64,000 nt of DNA from Tolypothrix sp. NIES-4075 (GTDB lineage Bacteria > Cyanobacteriota > Cyanobacteriia > Cyanobacteriales > Nostocaceae): positions 1-64,000 of the forward strand of contig NZ_BDUC01000009.1 in the NCBI RefSeq assembly GCF_002218085.1. The letters are read 5' to 3'. Of this stretch, positions 51,574 through 59,873 are shown in pieces (within the stretch, counting starts at the first letter, position 1; each line of letters starts with the position of its first letter). Both the position numbers and the translations under genes were made by a program. The notes beneath the pieces are model-generated. The model worked only from the letters and a program-made list of their open reading frames with translations, did no database searches and had not been told where the DNA came from.

Positions 51574-53571
51574 CTAACGTCCCACCAATTTATCGCGCAA
51601 ATTCTTAATGCGATCGCGCAATTTCCCCGCTTCTTCAAATTCCAGTTTCTTCGCTGCTTCTTTCATCTGTGCTTCTAACAAAGTTATCAAATCTGGAATT
51701 TGCTCTAACGGTAATTCATCTATATGTTCATCAACCATTTCCAACTCGGTTGCATTCAATCGCCGCGATACTTCCAAAAATGATAAAATCGCATTACTCG
51801 ATTTTTTCACAATCGGTTGTGGTGTAATGTTGTGCAACTTGTTGTATGCGGTTTGAATCCCACGACGTCTATCAGTTTCGTCAATTGCCTTAATCATGCT
51901 ACCTGTGAGATTATCAGCATACATGATGGCTTTGCCGCGAATGTGACGCGCTGCTCTACCTATAGTTTGAATTAGCGATCGCTCTGCACGCAAAAATCCT
52001 TCTTTATCTGCGTCCAAAATCGCTACCAGCGAAACTTCCGGTAAATCTAAACCTTCCCGCAGCAAGTTCACCCCAACCAATACATCAAATTTACCCTCGC
52101 GCAAATCCTGAATTATCTCAATTCTTTGAATTGAATTAATCTCAGAATGCAAATATCGCACCCTAATTCCATTATCTTCCAAATACTCAGTTAAATCTTC
52201 CGCCATGCGCTTAGTTAATGTTGTAATTAACACCCGCTCGTGAAGGTCAACTCTATCTTTTATTTCTCCCAACAAATCATCGATTTGTCCTTCTGTCGGA
52301 CGCACATTTATTTCTGGGTCGATTACTCCCGTTGGGCGAATTATTTGTTGTGCTATATTATTTTCCGAAATTTCTAACTCCCAATTTCCCGGTGTAGCGG
52401 AAACAAAAATACACTGATTCACCTTTTCCCAAAATTCTTCTGCTTTCAAAGGACGGTTATCAGCAGCACTGGGTAAACGAAATCCATGCTCAATTAAGAC
52501 TTTTTTTCTTGCTTGGTCGCCGTTGTACATACCGCGAATTTGTGGCACAGTAACGTGAGATTCATCAATTACTAACAGCCAATCTTTGGGAAAATAATCA
52601 ATTAAAGACTCTGGTGGTTCTCCAGCTTGTCTGCCGGCTAAATGGCGAGAATAGTTTTCTACACCGTTACAATAACCGACTTCGCGCAACATTTCTAAAT
52701 CATAGCGAGTACGCTGATCTATACGTTGCGCTTCTAATAATTTCCCTGCTTCTTCTAATTCAAGTTTGCGTTCTTTTAATTCTGCTTGAATGTCATCGCA
52801 AGCTATTTCTAATCTTTCTTCTGGGGTAACAAAGTGACGCGCTGGATAGATATTCACCGCTTCTATACTTTTAATGATTTCACCTGTCACCGGATCTACG
52901 TAACGAATCGCGTCAATTTCATCGCCAAAGAATTCAACGCGAATTATTCTATCTTCGTAAGCAGGACCAATTTCTAAAACATCACCTCGAACGCGAAATT
53001 TACCGCGACCCATTTCTATATCGTTGCGGCTATATTGAATTGATGCTAAATCTCGCAAAATCTGGCGTTGATTAACTTCCATACCCACTTGAAAGGGGAT
53101 GGCAGCTTTGAGATATTCTGAGGGAATTCCCAAACCGTAAATGCAGCTGATGGAAGCAACAACGATGACATCGCGACGTTCAAAAAGCGATCGCGTGGCT
53201 GAGTGACGCAACATGTCAATTTCATCGTTGATCGAAGCTGTCTTTTCTATATACGTGTCGCTGACGGGAATATAAGCTTCTGGCTGATAGTAGTCGTAGT
53301 AGCTTACGAAGTACTCGACTGCGTTATGGGGAAAGAATTCCCGCAACTCGTTACAAAGTTGTGCGGCAAGGGTTTTATTATGCGCTAATACAAGTGTGGG
53401 TTTCCCGACTTTCTCAATTACTGATGCGACTGTAAATGTCTTGCCTGTTCCCGTGGCTCCCAGTAAAGTTTGATAATGGTTGTTCGCTTCGATACTGGCG
53501 GTAAGTTGGGCGATCGCTTGTGGTTGATCTCCTGTCGGGACAAACGGTGCTTGAAGACAAAATTCTGTCAT
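51574..53571 (-). CDS. uvrB: UvrABC system protein B
   Basis: 665 residues, full length. GATGTGKTFT is the Walker A motif, the YYDYYQPEAYIP hairpin is the DNA-inserting beta-hairpin, and SATPGNWELE and IQTIGRAARH are helicase motifs. The C-terminal UVR motif (LEEQMKEAAKKLEFEEAGKLRDRI-type) binds UvrC. UvrB verifies DNA damage and loads UvrC in nucleotide-excision repair. It is monocistronic and divergent from the repeat-protein gene at 53846. Confidence 0.97.
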   Translation of the reverse strand: MTEFCLQAPFVPTGDQPQAIAQLTASIEANNHYQTLLGATGTGKTFTVASVIEKVGKPTLVLAHNKTLAAQLCNELREFFPHNAVEYFVSYYDYYQPEAYIPVSDTYIEKTASINDEIDMLRHSATRSLFERRDVIVVASISCIYGLGIPSEYLKAAIPFQVGMEVNQRQILRDLASIQYSRNDIEMGRGKFRVRGDVLEIGPAYEDRIIRVEFFGDEIDAIRYVDPVTGEIIKSIEAVNIYPARHFVTPEERLEIACDDIQAELKERKLELEEAGKLLEAQRIDQRTRYDLEMLREVGYCNGVENYSRHLAGRQAGEPPESLIDYFPKDWLLVIDESHVTVPQIRGMYNGDQARKKVLIEHGFRLPSAADNRPLKAEEFWEKVNQCIFVSATPGNWELEISENNIAQQIIRPTGVIDPEINVRPTEGQIDDLLGEIKDRVDLHERVLITTLTKRMAEDLTEYLEDNGIRVRYLHSEINSIQRIEIIQDLREGKFDVLVGVNLLREGLDLPEVSLVAILDADKEGFLRAERSLIQTIGRAARHIRGKAIMYADNLTGSMIKAIDETDRRRGIQTAYNKLHNITPQPIVKKSSNAILSFLEVSRRLNATELEMVDEHIDELPLEQIPDLITLLEAQMKEAAKKLEFEEAGKLRDRIKNLRDKLVGR

Positions 53572-53845
53572 ACAAATGTACTATAAATACCCTATCTCAT
53601 AGTAGCGAATGCGCTGTGTTTTACGTTGAGTACTAACCGAACGTCATTCCACACCTGAGCGATAAACTTAATAAAACGTCACTTTTTATTACAAAATTTG
53701 ACTGTTTAAATTTACTTATATGTATCTTTTGAATAAATCTATATCCTTAGCAACTTTTTTAAGGTTACACTCTAAATATTAAGGAAAAATTCATTTTTTC
53801 ACTAATTATTGTAAAATTTACTTAACAACCGAGGGGGGTTAGGTC

Positions 53846-54274
53846 ATGAGCGTTAGTAGTACTGGTAGAACAATCAGTCAACAGCAAAAGCTTGCCAAGT
53901 TAAAGGGAGACACGACAGTGGAAATTGAAAATAACCAGGGTAATAGCTTGAATACAGATGCACAAGGGCAAGATATTGATAAGCTAGTGAAGCTAGAGTC
54001 ACCAAATGTAGAAGTTCATGACACACTAGCTATTTCTCATGTACGTCCAACTAGCGCTAGTGATTTGCATGTTGCTCATACAATGAATTCTTCAGGAATT
54101 CGTCCAATTGGTGAGAATACAATGGAAGTTGTTGAAAGTATTTACGAGTCTGGGGTTCGTCCAATCGCTTCAAGTGGATTAATAATTTCGCAAACTTACT
54201 CCGCAATGGGCAATCGTCCAGTAGCATCAAATACGATTGACGATCCAGATAGTATAATGGGTTTTCTGGATTAA
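53846..54274 (+). CDS. Unknown protein with exact 19-residue repeats
   Basis: 142 residues. From residue 66 a 19-residue unit with consensus xRP(I/T)..S.....(V/I)......G repeats three times plus a partial fourth (codons from 54041, 54098, 54155 and 54212; exact 57-bp period). The N-terminal half is polar (Gln/Lys/Asn/Asp). No signal or membrane segment. The start has GAGGGGGG upstream and a strong terminator follows, suggesting high expression from a single gene. I do not recognise the family; a scaffold-type or stress-related repeat protein is conceivable. Confidence 0.8.
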   Translation: MSVSSTGRTISQQQKLAKLKGDTTVEIENNQGNSLNTDAQGQDIDKLVKLESPNVEVHDTLAISHVRPTSASDLHVAHTMNSSGIRPIGENTMEVVESIYESGVRPIASSGLIISQTYSAMGNRPVASNTIDDPDSIMGFLD

Positions 54275-54297
54275 ACAAAAATAATACTTAGAATATC

Positions 54298-54328
54298 AAC
54301 CCGGTTTCTATGCATAATCGGGTTTTTT
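54298..54328 (+). terminator. Intrinsic terminator
   Basis: AACCCG (54298-54303) pairs with CGGGTT (54319-54324), followed by a T-run, 24 bp after the 19-residue-repeat gene. Confidence 0.8.
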
Positions 54329-54342
54329 ATTAAATATAGGAA

Positions 54343-54437
54343 TAGGACTTACGCACTCATGTCCTCACCAATTGAATTTACGTAGGGGACAATTCATGAA
54401 GGGTTCCCTAGAAAACTTTAGTTTTGCCTAAGTCCTA
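54343..54437. repeat. MITE-like element, 95 bp
   Basis: Terminal inverted repeats TAGGACTTACGCA (54343-54355) and TGCCTAAGTCCTA (54425-54437) differ at one position. No coding sequence inside. Elements with this end are widespread in Nostocales and probably non-autonomous relatives of an IS. Confidence 0.65.
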
Positions 54438-54468
54438 AAATAGCTAAATAATTAACAATTATTCAGAA

Positions 54469-54504
54469 CCCCGACTTAGCAAGAGTTGTCGGGGATCTTT
54501 TTTT
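54469..54504 (+). terminator. Intrinsic terminator-type hairpin without an obvious upstream gene
   Basis: CCCCGAC (54469-54475) pairs with GTCGGGG (54488-54494), followed by eight T residues. The nearest upstream gene already has a terminator at 54298, so this may end a small RNA or be a second backup terminator. The remainder of 54505-54697 shows nothing. Confidence 0.65.
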
Positions 54505-54697
54505 TAGCTGTTTGCTTTGTTAGTACTTTAGTTCTTGTTAATTCTTTTATCTCCCTCTTTCAGCATAGATAACTAATATATCTTGTGGCGGAAGGCTACA
54601 GTAACAAGATTAAGCTAATTTGTAAAAGTAATAACAAATAATTTCAAAGTTACAAACAAGCTTTGAAATAAGAACTATCTAAATAAGGAGAAAAAAA

Positions 54698-54880
54698 ATG
54701 AGCATAGAAGATCGCGCTAAAGCTGCTGCTAAAAACGTCGAAGGTAAAGCTCAAGAAGCTCTAGGAAATGTTACCGGAGATCCAGAAGATAAAGCACAAG
54801 GCAAAGCAAAGCAAGCCGAAAGCGAAGTACGTCACGGTGTTGAAGACGTAAAAGATAAAGTCAAAAAAGCGATTGACTAA
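54698..54880 (+). CDS. CsbD-family stress protein
   Basis: 60 residues, small, highly charged and predicted mostly helical/disordered: KAAAKNVEGKAQEALGNVTGD then KAQGKAKQAESEVRHGVEDVKDKVKKAID. This is the CsbD pattern. CsbD-like proteins are induced in stationary phase or stress in many bacteria; the mechanism is unknown. A strong AAGGAG lies upstream of the ATG. Confidence 0.92.
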   Translation: MSIEDRAKAAAKNVEGKAQEALGNVTGDPEDKAQGKAKQAESEVRHGVEDVKDKVKKAID

Positions 54881-55317
54881 GCAGAATGCTTTTTGTAGAA
54901 GGTCTATAGGATAATTGGGGTGCATTCCCTGACTGGATGCCTGACAAACGTAAATCCCCACATTCCTTTTATCCCCCTTGAATGGGGGATAAAGGTGCAA
55001 TGGATAGATGTGCAGACTAGATTCAAAAATTAAGGGATGCTTACTACCCAGAGCAATTTTCAGATATATAGATGATTGTAGAAACGTTCTTTGCGAAACG
55101 TTTCTGCGGCAGTAATGCAATTTAGGAATGTGAAAATTGCTGTAATTAATAGACCTGCAAAATAATAAACTCCATCAGTTAAAGAATAACAAATATAGCA
55201 ATCCTAAAGGAATCGTAAATATAGTGTAGTTGCTATAGTCAAATGGATTTAAAAAACCTGAAATAGGATTACTATATTTTGTCTGATTGCAAATGTAATT
55301 TTTGGGAGGATAGATAA
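54881..55317. other. Intergenic region with a perfect hairpin
   Basis: 437 bp. TTTATCCCCC (54968-54977) and GGGGGATAAA (54984-54993) form a 10-bp perfect stem with a 6-base loop, a common extragenic hairpin. GAAACG/CGTTTC (near 55080-55105) is a weaker one. No gene is seen. Confidence 0.5.
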
Positions 55318-55761
55318 ATGATTCTGCTTCAGCGGGGTCGGAAAATCTTGACAGCTTTCGTCTTGATTTTAGTTCTGACTATAAGTACTGCTTGCAGTAG
55401 CGGTAATGTAGCACAACTAGACCGCACAAGTAATCAACCAGCAATTGGTACAACTACAGCTTACGCGGAACTAGAGCGAGGAAATACTCCAACAGGACAA
55501 ACCTTTGCTGACTGGGTTGTGCAATCGTCTAAGGGATTAATTCGTGATGCTTACGTGCGTGATAATAACAAACTAGGCATTGTTATTTCCCCTCAAGTTC
55601 GTCCTAACGAAGTGCGAGATTTAGCAAAATCTTTAGCGCAAGGTTTCCGCAAAAACTTCCCGAATCAAGACTTAACAGTTTTGGTTTATGCACCTGATAA
55701 GAAATTGATTTTGACGGCACAGTATGATGTTCAGACCAATAAAATTGAGTACAACGCATAA
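55318..55761 (+). CDS. Conserved hypothetical lipoprotein
   Basis: 147 residues. A hydrophobic signal (FVLILVLTIST) ends in a lipobox-like STACSS, so the Cys near residue 27 is likely lipid-modified and the protein anchored at a membrane. The mature part (EVRDLAKSLAQGFRKNFPNQDLTVLVYAPDKKLILTAQYD) has an alpha/beta look. I do not recognise a function. GGGAGG precedes the ATG. Confidence 0.72.
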   Translation: MILLQRGRKILTAFVLILVLTISTACSSGNVAQLDRTSNQPAIGTTTAYAELERGNTPTGQTFADWVVQSSKGLIRDAYVRDNNKLGIVISPQVRPNEVRDLAKSLAQGFRKNFPNQDLTVLVYAPDKKLILTAQYDVQTNKIEYNA

Positions 55762-55921
55762 ATACTCGATATTGGTTGTGGGTAATAGGTAATGAGTTTT
55801 TACCAATTTACAATTACCAACAAAAAATCAAAGCAAGCAACATAAATGCACGTTAATGAGTTGCTGCATGGAAATTTGACAAAGAAAGCTATGAGCTTTC
55901 TAAATAATGGAGGAAAGTAAA

Positions 55922-56443
55922 GTGTCAAGTAGCGAACAGTACAAGCGTCAAATAATGAACGACTTGGCTCAAGGGAATGTAGAATCCTTAGATGACGCTC
56001 CAGTAGATCCATCAAAGCAATATCAAAACTTTGACGATTTTGCTCAACGGACAACTACAGACGAACGTCGTCAGATGTTTGGTAAATCTTTGCATCCCGA
56101 TCGCATTCCAACCAGCCAAATGGAGCCAGAATTGCAGAAGGCGATCGCCCAAATCAAACCCAACGAACGCGATGATGTAGCCCGCTCCTTCTTCAAACAC
56201 TTCAAGCAAAGAGGATTGGACGAGCGTCATCTAGAGCAACAGATTGGACTTTCCACTCACCATGCCGGTCGCATGAGCGCTGATGATGTGAGCAAACTCG
56301 CGTCCTTCGCATATCACAACCACCCCGACATCTTCAAAGAAGTACTAGCCGAGCAACCAGGTATTCTCAAGTTCCTCAGCAACCCCGTCGTCGCAGCCGT
56401 TTTGGGAATTGCAGCCGCAAAATGGCTAGGTCATCATAAATAA
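55922..56443 (+). CDS. Conserved hypothetical protein with C-terminal hydrophobic tail
   Basis: 173 residues from GTG 55922, chosen because GGAGG lies 8 bases upstream; an ATG at 55907 is also in frame. It is mostly helical and charged (PNERDDVARSFFKHFKQRGLDERHLEQQ) and ends in FLSNPVVAAVLGIAAAKWLGHHK, a possible membrane-associated tail. Function unknown. Followed by a strong terminator. Confidence 0.7.
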   Translation: MSSSEQYKRQIMNDLAQGNVESLDDAPVDPSKQYQNFDDFAQRTTTDERRQMFGKSLHPDRIPTSQMEPELQKAIAQIKPNERDDVARSFFKHFKQRGLDERHLEQQIGLSTHHAGRMSADDVSKLASFAYHNHPDIFKEVLAEQPGILKFLSNPVVAAVLGIAAAKWLGHHK

Positions 56444-56482
56444 TAGCTTTCTTATTGAGTTGTGTGTAAGTTCTGATTATCT

Positions 56483-56516
56483 AAGGTGGGGTATTATACC
56501 CCACCTTTATTTTTTT
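56483..56516 (+). terminator. Intrinsic terminator
   Basis: AAGGTGGGGTA (56483-56493) pairs perfectly with TACCCCACCTT (56497-56507), followed by a T-run. Terminates the hypothetical protein gene ending at 56443. Confidence 0.9.
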
Positions 56517-56640
56517 CGTAGTAAGCACTCTTTGTGCTTAAAACGGACAGATTTTCTGTAGAAACGGCGATTTATCGTGTCTCTCTAAGCGTCATTTAGG
56601 AGTTTGACAGACTACTAGGGTGACGGCGTTGTAGTGCAAG
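56517..56640. repeat. MITE-like dispersed repeat, copy 2 (reverse), with ACTACG hairpin
   Basis: The reverse complement matches the repeat at 51447-51515 over about 70 bp (ends CTAGTAGTCTGTCAAACTC). At its other edge AAGCAC/GTGCTT (56523-56528 with 56534-56539) plus the CGTAGT tail is a variant of the ACTACG hairpin family. Confidence 0.7.
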
Positions 56641-57090
56641 ACGTAAGTACGAAAATGCACCTTTTAAAACACTAAGTAATTTACTACAATTTAAATAGTA
56701 TTCACATAAATTTTATACAATCAACAACTAAATTTAGCCTACAAACCTTATAAAATCTAACTTTGGGTAGGTGAAAATATCTAAAAGTAACCATCACTAC
56801 TTTAAAGATTTCATAAAGACAAGCCTGTACTAGTTGATTTTTTTTACCTAACTAGTAACACTGATTACTGTGCAGTTTGAGAAGAAACACTGAAGACATC
56901 GCCAGCAACTCGAAGCAAAAGCCAGATTAAAGACTTAAGTCATATCTGCGCTTTCTTGTGGCAGCACTGACCTATCGCCGCGTAAATGCCTCTTGCGGGA
57001 GTTTGTGCGTGCGACTTTGAGATAAAGAGCGAATCTCACTACCGGGTAAATCTACCATCAACTTTTACCTAATTTGCCGGAGTGAGTTTA
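56641..57090. other. Leader region of the PEP-CTERM gene
   Basis: About 450 bp with no gene. The last 200 bp, after a TAACACTGATTACTG stretch, is less A/T-rich than the rest and could be a long 5' leader. GGAG at 57079-57082 is the probable ribosome site. No terminator, riboswitch motif or repeat is recognised. Confidence 0.35.
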
Positions 57091-58053
57091 ATGACAAGAT
57101 TTCAAGTTAGAAAGAAGTTACGCAAAGCTGGTTCTAGAGCCAAATCTATTGCTGTGGAAAGGCTGGGAAATCTTGAGCAAGGTACATCCAGACTGAGCAT
57201 AAACAAAGCTAGTCTGAAGCTAGCAACAATGAAGTCGTTCATTCGCCTCTTTGCATGTGGCACTACCACTGTAATAGGAATGAGCATAGTAGCAGGTTCA
57301 GCACACGCAACTAGCTTTACACTAACTTCCCCAACCTCAGGTGGAGCAGTCGCTAGTGGAATCAGCCCAGTAGGTGGAATTGTCCTGGATTTAATTGGTC
57401 TGAACGATGCGCGGGTGACTAGCCAGTTGGCAGCCAACAAAACTTTTGTAGGCTATTACAATGGCGGCACTCCATCAGCTTATAACGGCAATCCAGGTAC
57501 TATCGGCATCCAAACTGGTTTTGATTCAACAGTTACCAATGCCTTAGGAGGCGGTTTGAAACAAGCTGCCATTCGCTTTACTCTTTATGACGGTGATACA
57601 GCGGCAGGCGACTTCGACTTCAATGACAATACACTGCTGGTCAATGGTCTGAACTTTGGTAATTGGAGCAGTGTTAATTCTCAAAACACCGACGCTAATG
57701 GAAATGCTGGTTCTGCCGGTTTTAGTGGTGGCGGTTTCCGCAATGACACACTTGACACAGGCTGGTTCTCTAGTAGTGATGCTGCACTTCTTGCTAGCTT
57801 CTATAACAGCGTTGTGAATACACAACAAGTTGTCTACCAAGTTAATGATGTTGACCCCTACGACAACTATTATGACTTCACTCAAGGAATTAGTTCAAAC
57901 TTTACCAGCGTGGGTCAGGGTCCAACAGTACAACCACCCTCTAATGCCGTCCCTGAACCATTTACGATCTTAGGTTCATTAACTGCCGGTGGTATTGGTG
58001 TAGCTTTACGCCGCAAACGCCAGCAGCAAGAAAAAGAAACCGCCAAAGTCTAA
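57091..58053 (+). CDS. PEP-CTERM-sorted exported protein
   Basis: 320 residues from ATG 57091, with GGAG 8 bases upstream. An internal Met at 57229 would begin a cleaner signal peptide (MKSFIRLFACGTTTVIGMS...AHA) and is an alternative start; the 46-residue N-terminal extension is basic. The middle is Gly/Asn/Ser/Thr-rich and likely secreted. The C-terminus has VPEPF, a hydrophobic stretch (TILGSLTAGGIGVAL) and RRKRQQQ: the PEP-CTERM sorting signal. A probable substrate of the exosortase A encoded 150 bp downstream. Confidence 0.88.
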   Translation: MTRFQVRKKLRKAGSRAKSIAVERLGNLEQGTSRLSINKASLKLATMKSFIRLFACGTTTVIGMSIVAGSAHATSFTLTSPTSGGAVASGISPVGGIVLDLIGLNDARVTSQLAANKTFVGYYNGGTPSAYNGNPGTIGIQTGFDSTVTNALGGGLKQAAIRFTLYDGDTAAGDFDFNDNTLLVNGLNFGNWSSVNSQNTDANGNAGSAGFSGGGFRNDTLDTGWFSSSDAALLASFYNSVVNTQQVVYQVNDVDPYDNYYDFTQGISSNFTSVGQGPTVQPPSNAVPEPFTILGSLTAGGIGVALRRKRQQQEKETAKV

Positions 58054-58078
58054 CCTAAGCACGTTTAACGAGCAAATC

Positions 58079-58170
58079 GGTAATTGGTAATAGCGAATTG
58101 GGAATTGGTAATAGTGATGTGCGTTCTTTTCCCCATTACCCATTACCCATTACCCATTACCCATTACCTA
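58079..58170. repeat. GGTAATA/ATTACCC tandem repeat, inverted pair
   Basis: GGTAATAG-type units followed by CCCATTA heptamers (58128-58168). Lies between the PEP-CTERM and exosortase A genes and can fold into a hairpin. Confidence 0.7.
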
Positions 58171-58203
58171 TTAAATATTTGCTGAAACTGCCGCCACATT
58201 AAA

Positions 58204-59067
58204 ATGAAATCCATCCACCTGACCCCAGTCAGTCGTTTAAAAAATGCCCAATTCTGGCTATTAGCAATCGGAGCAGGCTTAATTGCAATTCACATAACTT
58301 TAACCTGTAAAGCTAACAATCCTAACCTGTTAAGCGGCAGTTTTATATTTTGGGCAGCTGTATCTTCTCTAGTTTGGGAAAAACGCGACACTTTCAATTT
58401 AGAAAGTGGAATTTTATCCAGCTTTTTGGGTTTATCAATCATCGCAATAGTACTCCTCAAGAGCGCCTCGCTGAAAAGTTTTGGTGGCTTTTTGTACCTC
58501 TCACCTGCAATTTCTGCCTCTGGTCTTGCCCTGCTAGCTTCTGGCTTTCAGGGATTAAAGCAATATAGGGGAGAACTGCTGGCACTATTTTTTCTTGCAG
58601 CGCCCAAATTATTACCTCCATCGCTTGTTGATATATCTCCTATCACCGCCAAATTTTCTGCTTTCATTCTTTGGTACACAGGATTTGAAGTTACTCGTTC
58701 TGGGGTAAATGTTTATCTGCCAACGGGGAGTATAGAAGTATATTTCGGCTGTTCTGGAATAGAACTCATCTTCCAAATGCTGGGTTTAGCACTACTTTTT
58801 ATGTTAATGTTTCCCTTAAATTATCAGCAAAAAATCCTCGTACCGATAGTAGCTGCTACCTTAGGATTTATCGTCAATGGGGTGCGGGTTGCCCTCATGG
58901 CTATCTTAGTAGCAAAAGGCAATGAGGAAGCATTTAAATACTGGCATGAAGGGGATGGTTCCCTGATTTTTTCCATGATTGCCGTTTTACTTTTGGGGTT
59001 ATTCTGTTGGTTTGTACTACGTATGAATGAACCCAAAAATCAAAAGCCTAAGTCGTCTTCAAGGTGA
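58204..59067 (+). CDS. Cyanoexosortase A
   Basis: 287 residues with about eight transmembrane helices. Exosortase catalytic residues: Cys183 in EVYFGCSGIEL, Arg228 in VNGVRVALMA and His248 in KYWHEGDGSLIF. It is a membrane enzyme that cleaves PEP-CTERM proteins and probably joins them to another molecule. The partner gene overlaps by 1 bp (TGA/ATG), so the two are translationally coupled. Confidence 0.92.
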   Translation: MKSIHLTPVSRLKNAQFWLLAIGAGLIAIHITLTCKANNPNLLSGSFIFWAAVSSLVWEKRDTFNLESGILSSFLGLSIIAIVLLKSASLKSFGGFLYLSPAISASGLALLASGFQGLKQYRGELLALFFLAAPKLLPPSLVDISPITAKFSAFILWYTGFEVTRSGVNVYLPTGSIEVYFGCSGIELIFQMLGLALLFMLMFPLNYQQKILVPIVAATLGFIVNGVRVALMAILVAKGNEEAFKYWHEGDGSLIFSMIAVLLLGLFCWFVLRMNEPKNQKPKSSSR

Positions 59068-59729
59068 TGTTTATTTGGAAACAATTTCGCATTCCGCTTT
59101 TGGCTCTTACTTTTAGTAGTGTCCTTTTAGTTTTAGGCAAAGTTATCCTACTTCCCAGCGCAGAAAAACGCACGCTTACCCCCTTTGTTTTCCCAGAAGC
59201 AGTACCGTTACCACAATGGCAGCTAAAAGCTAGCAGTCCTCTACCTGAGCCAACAGAAGAACATCCGGAACTGATAGCACAAAAACATTATCAATACATT
59301 CAGAATGACCTGCCTCTAGATATCGAAATGCGCTATATGGCAGATGGAAATCTCAAGCAACTGATGCGAAAGTACACTTCGATATCATCCTCTGCTGTAG
59401 TACGTCAGCACCAAGGAGTAGGCTACTACGGACTGTTAGTAGATCGCCAACGAGCCTACCTGAGCGCCTGTATTAACCCACAGGGCGGCAGTACCTTCAC
59501 CCCTCAACAGTTTAACCAAAATCGGTATTTATACGACCAACGCTGGCAGCGTCTATTGCCTTGGTTACTGAGTCAGCAGTCACTTCCAGACCAACGTTGT
59601 TTATGGGCGCATTTGTCCGTTCCTTTACAGAATTCTTCCCCGGAAGCTGCCTACACAAAACTAGAAAACGCCTGGTTTTCCTGGCATCAGTGGTGGCAAC
59701 TTCACTATCCGAAACTTTTAAGTGGATAG
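59067..59729 (+). CDS. Cyanoexosortase A system-associated protein
   Basis: 220 residues from ATG 59067, overlapping the exosortase stop codon. An N-terminal transmembrane helix (IPLLALTFSSVLLVLGKVILL) and a soluble domain with aromatic-rich C-terminus (FSWHQWWQLHYPKLL). The assignment comes from context and the EpsI-like form. The partner is thought to assist sorting. Confidence 0.85.
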   Translation: MFIWKQFRIPLLALTFSSVLLVLGKVILLPSAEKRTLTPFVFPEAVPLPQWQLKASSPLPEPTEEHPELIAQKHYQYIQNDLPLDIEMRYMADGNLKQLMRKYTSISSSAVVRQHQGVGYYGLLVDRQRAYLSACINPQGGSTFTPQQFNQNRYLYDQRWQRLLPWLLSQQSLPDQRCLWAHLSVPLQNSSPEAAYTKLENAWFSWHQWWQLHYPKLLSG

Positions 59730-59870
59730 TCGATAGTTGTTAGTAGATAGTGGTTAGTGGATAGTTGTTAGGGGATAGTGGTCAAATAACATCAACTAAC
59801 AAATAATAACCAACAATTAATAACTAACAACCAAGAAATAACAATCAACAAATAACAACTAACAAATAAG
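59722..59870. repeat. GATAGTG/CAACTAA tandem repeat, inverted pair
   Basis: GATAGTGGTTAGTGG-type units (59735-59782) followed by complementary ACTAACAAATAATAACC units (59790-59870). Same class as 28470-28600. Fills the gap before the HpsJ-like gene. Confidence 0.72.
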
Positions 59871-59873
59871 AAA

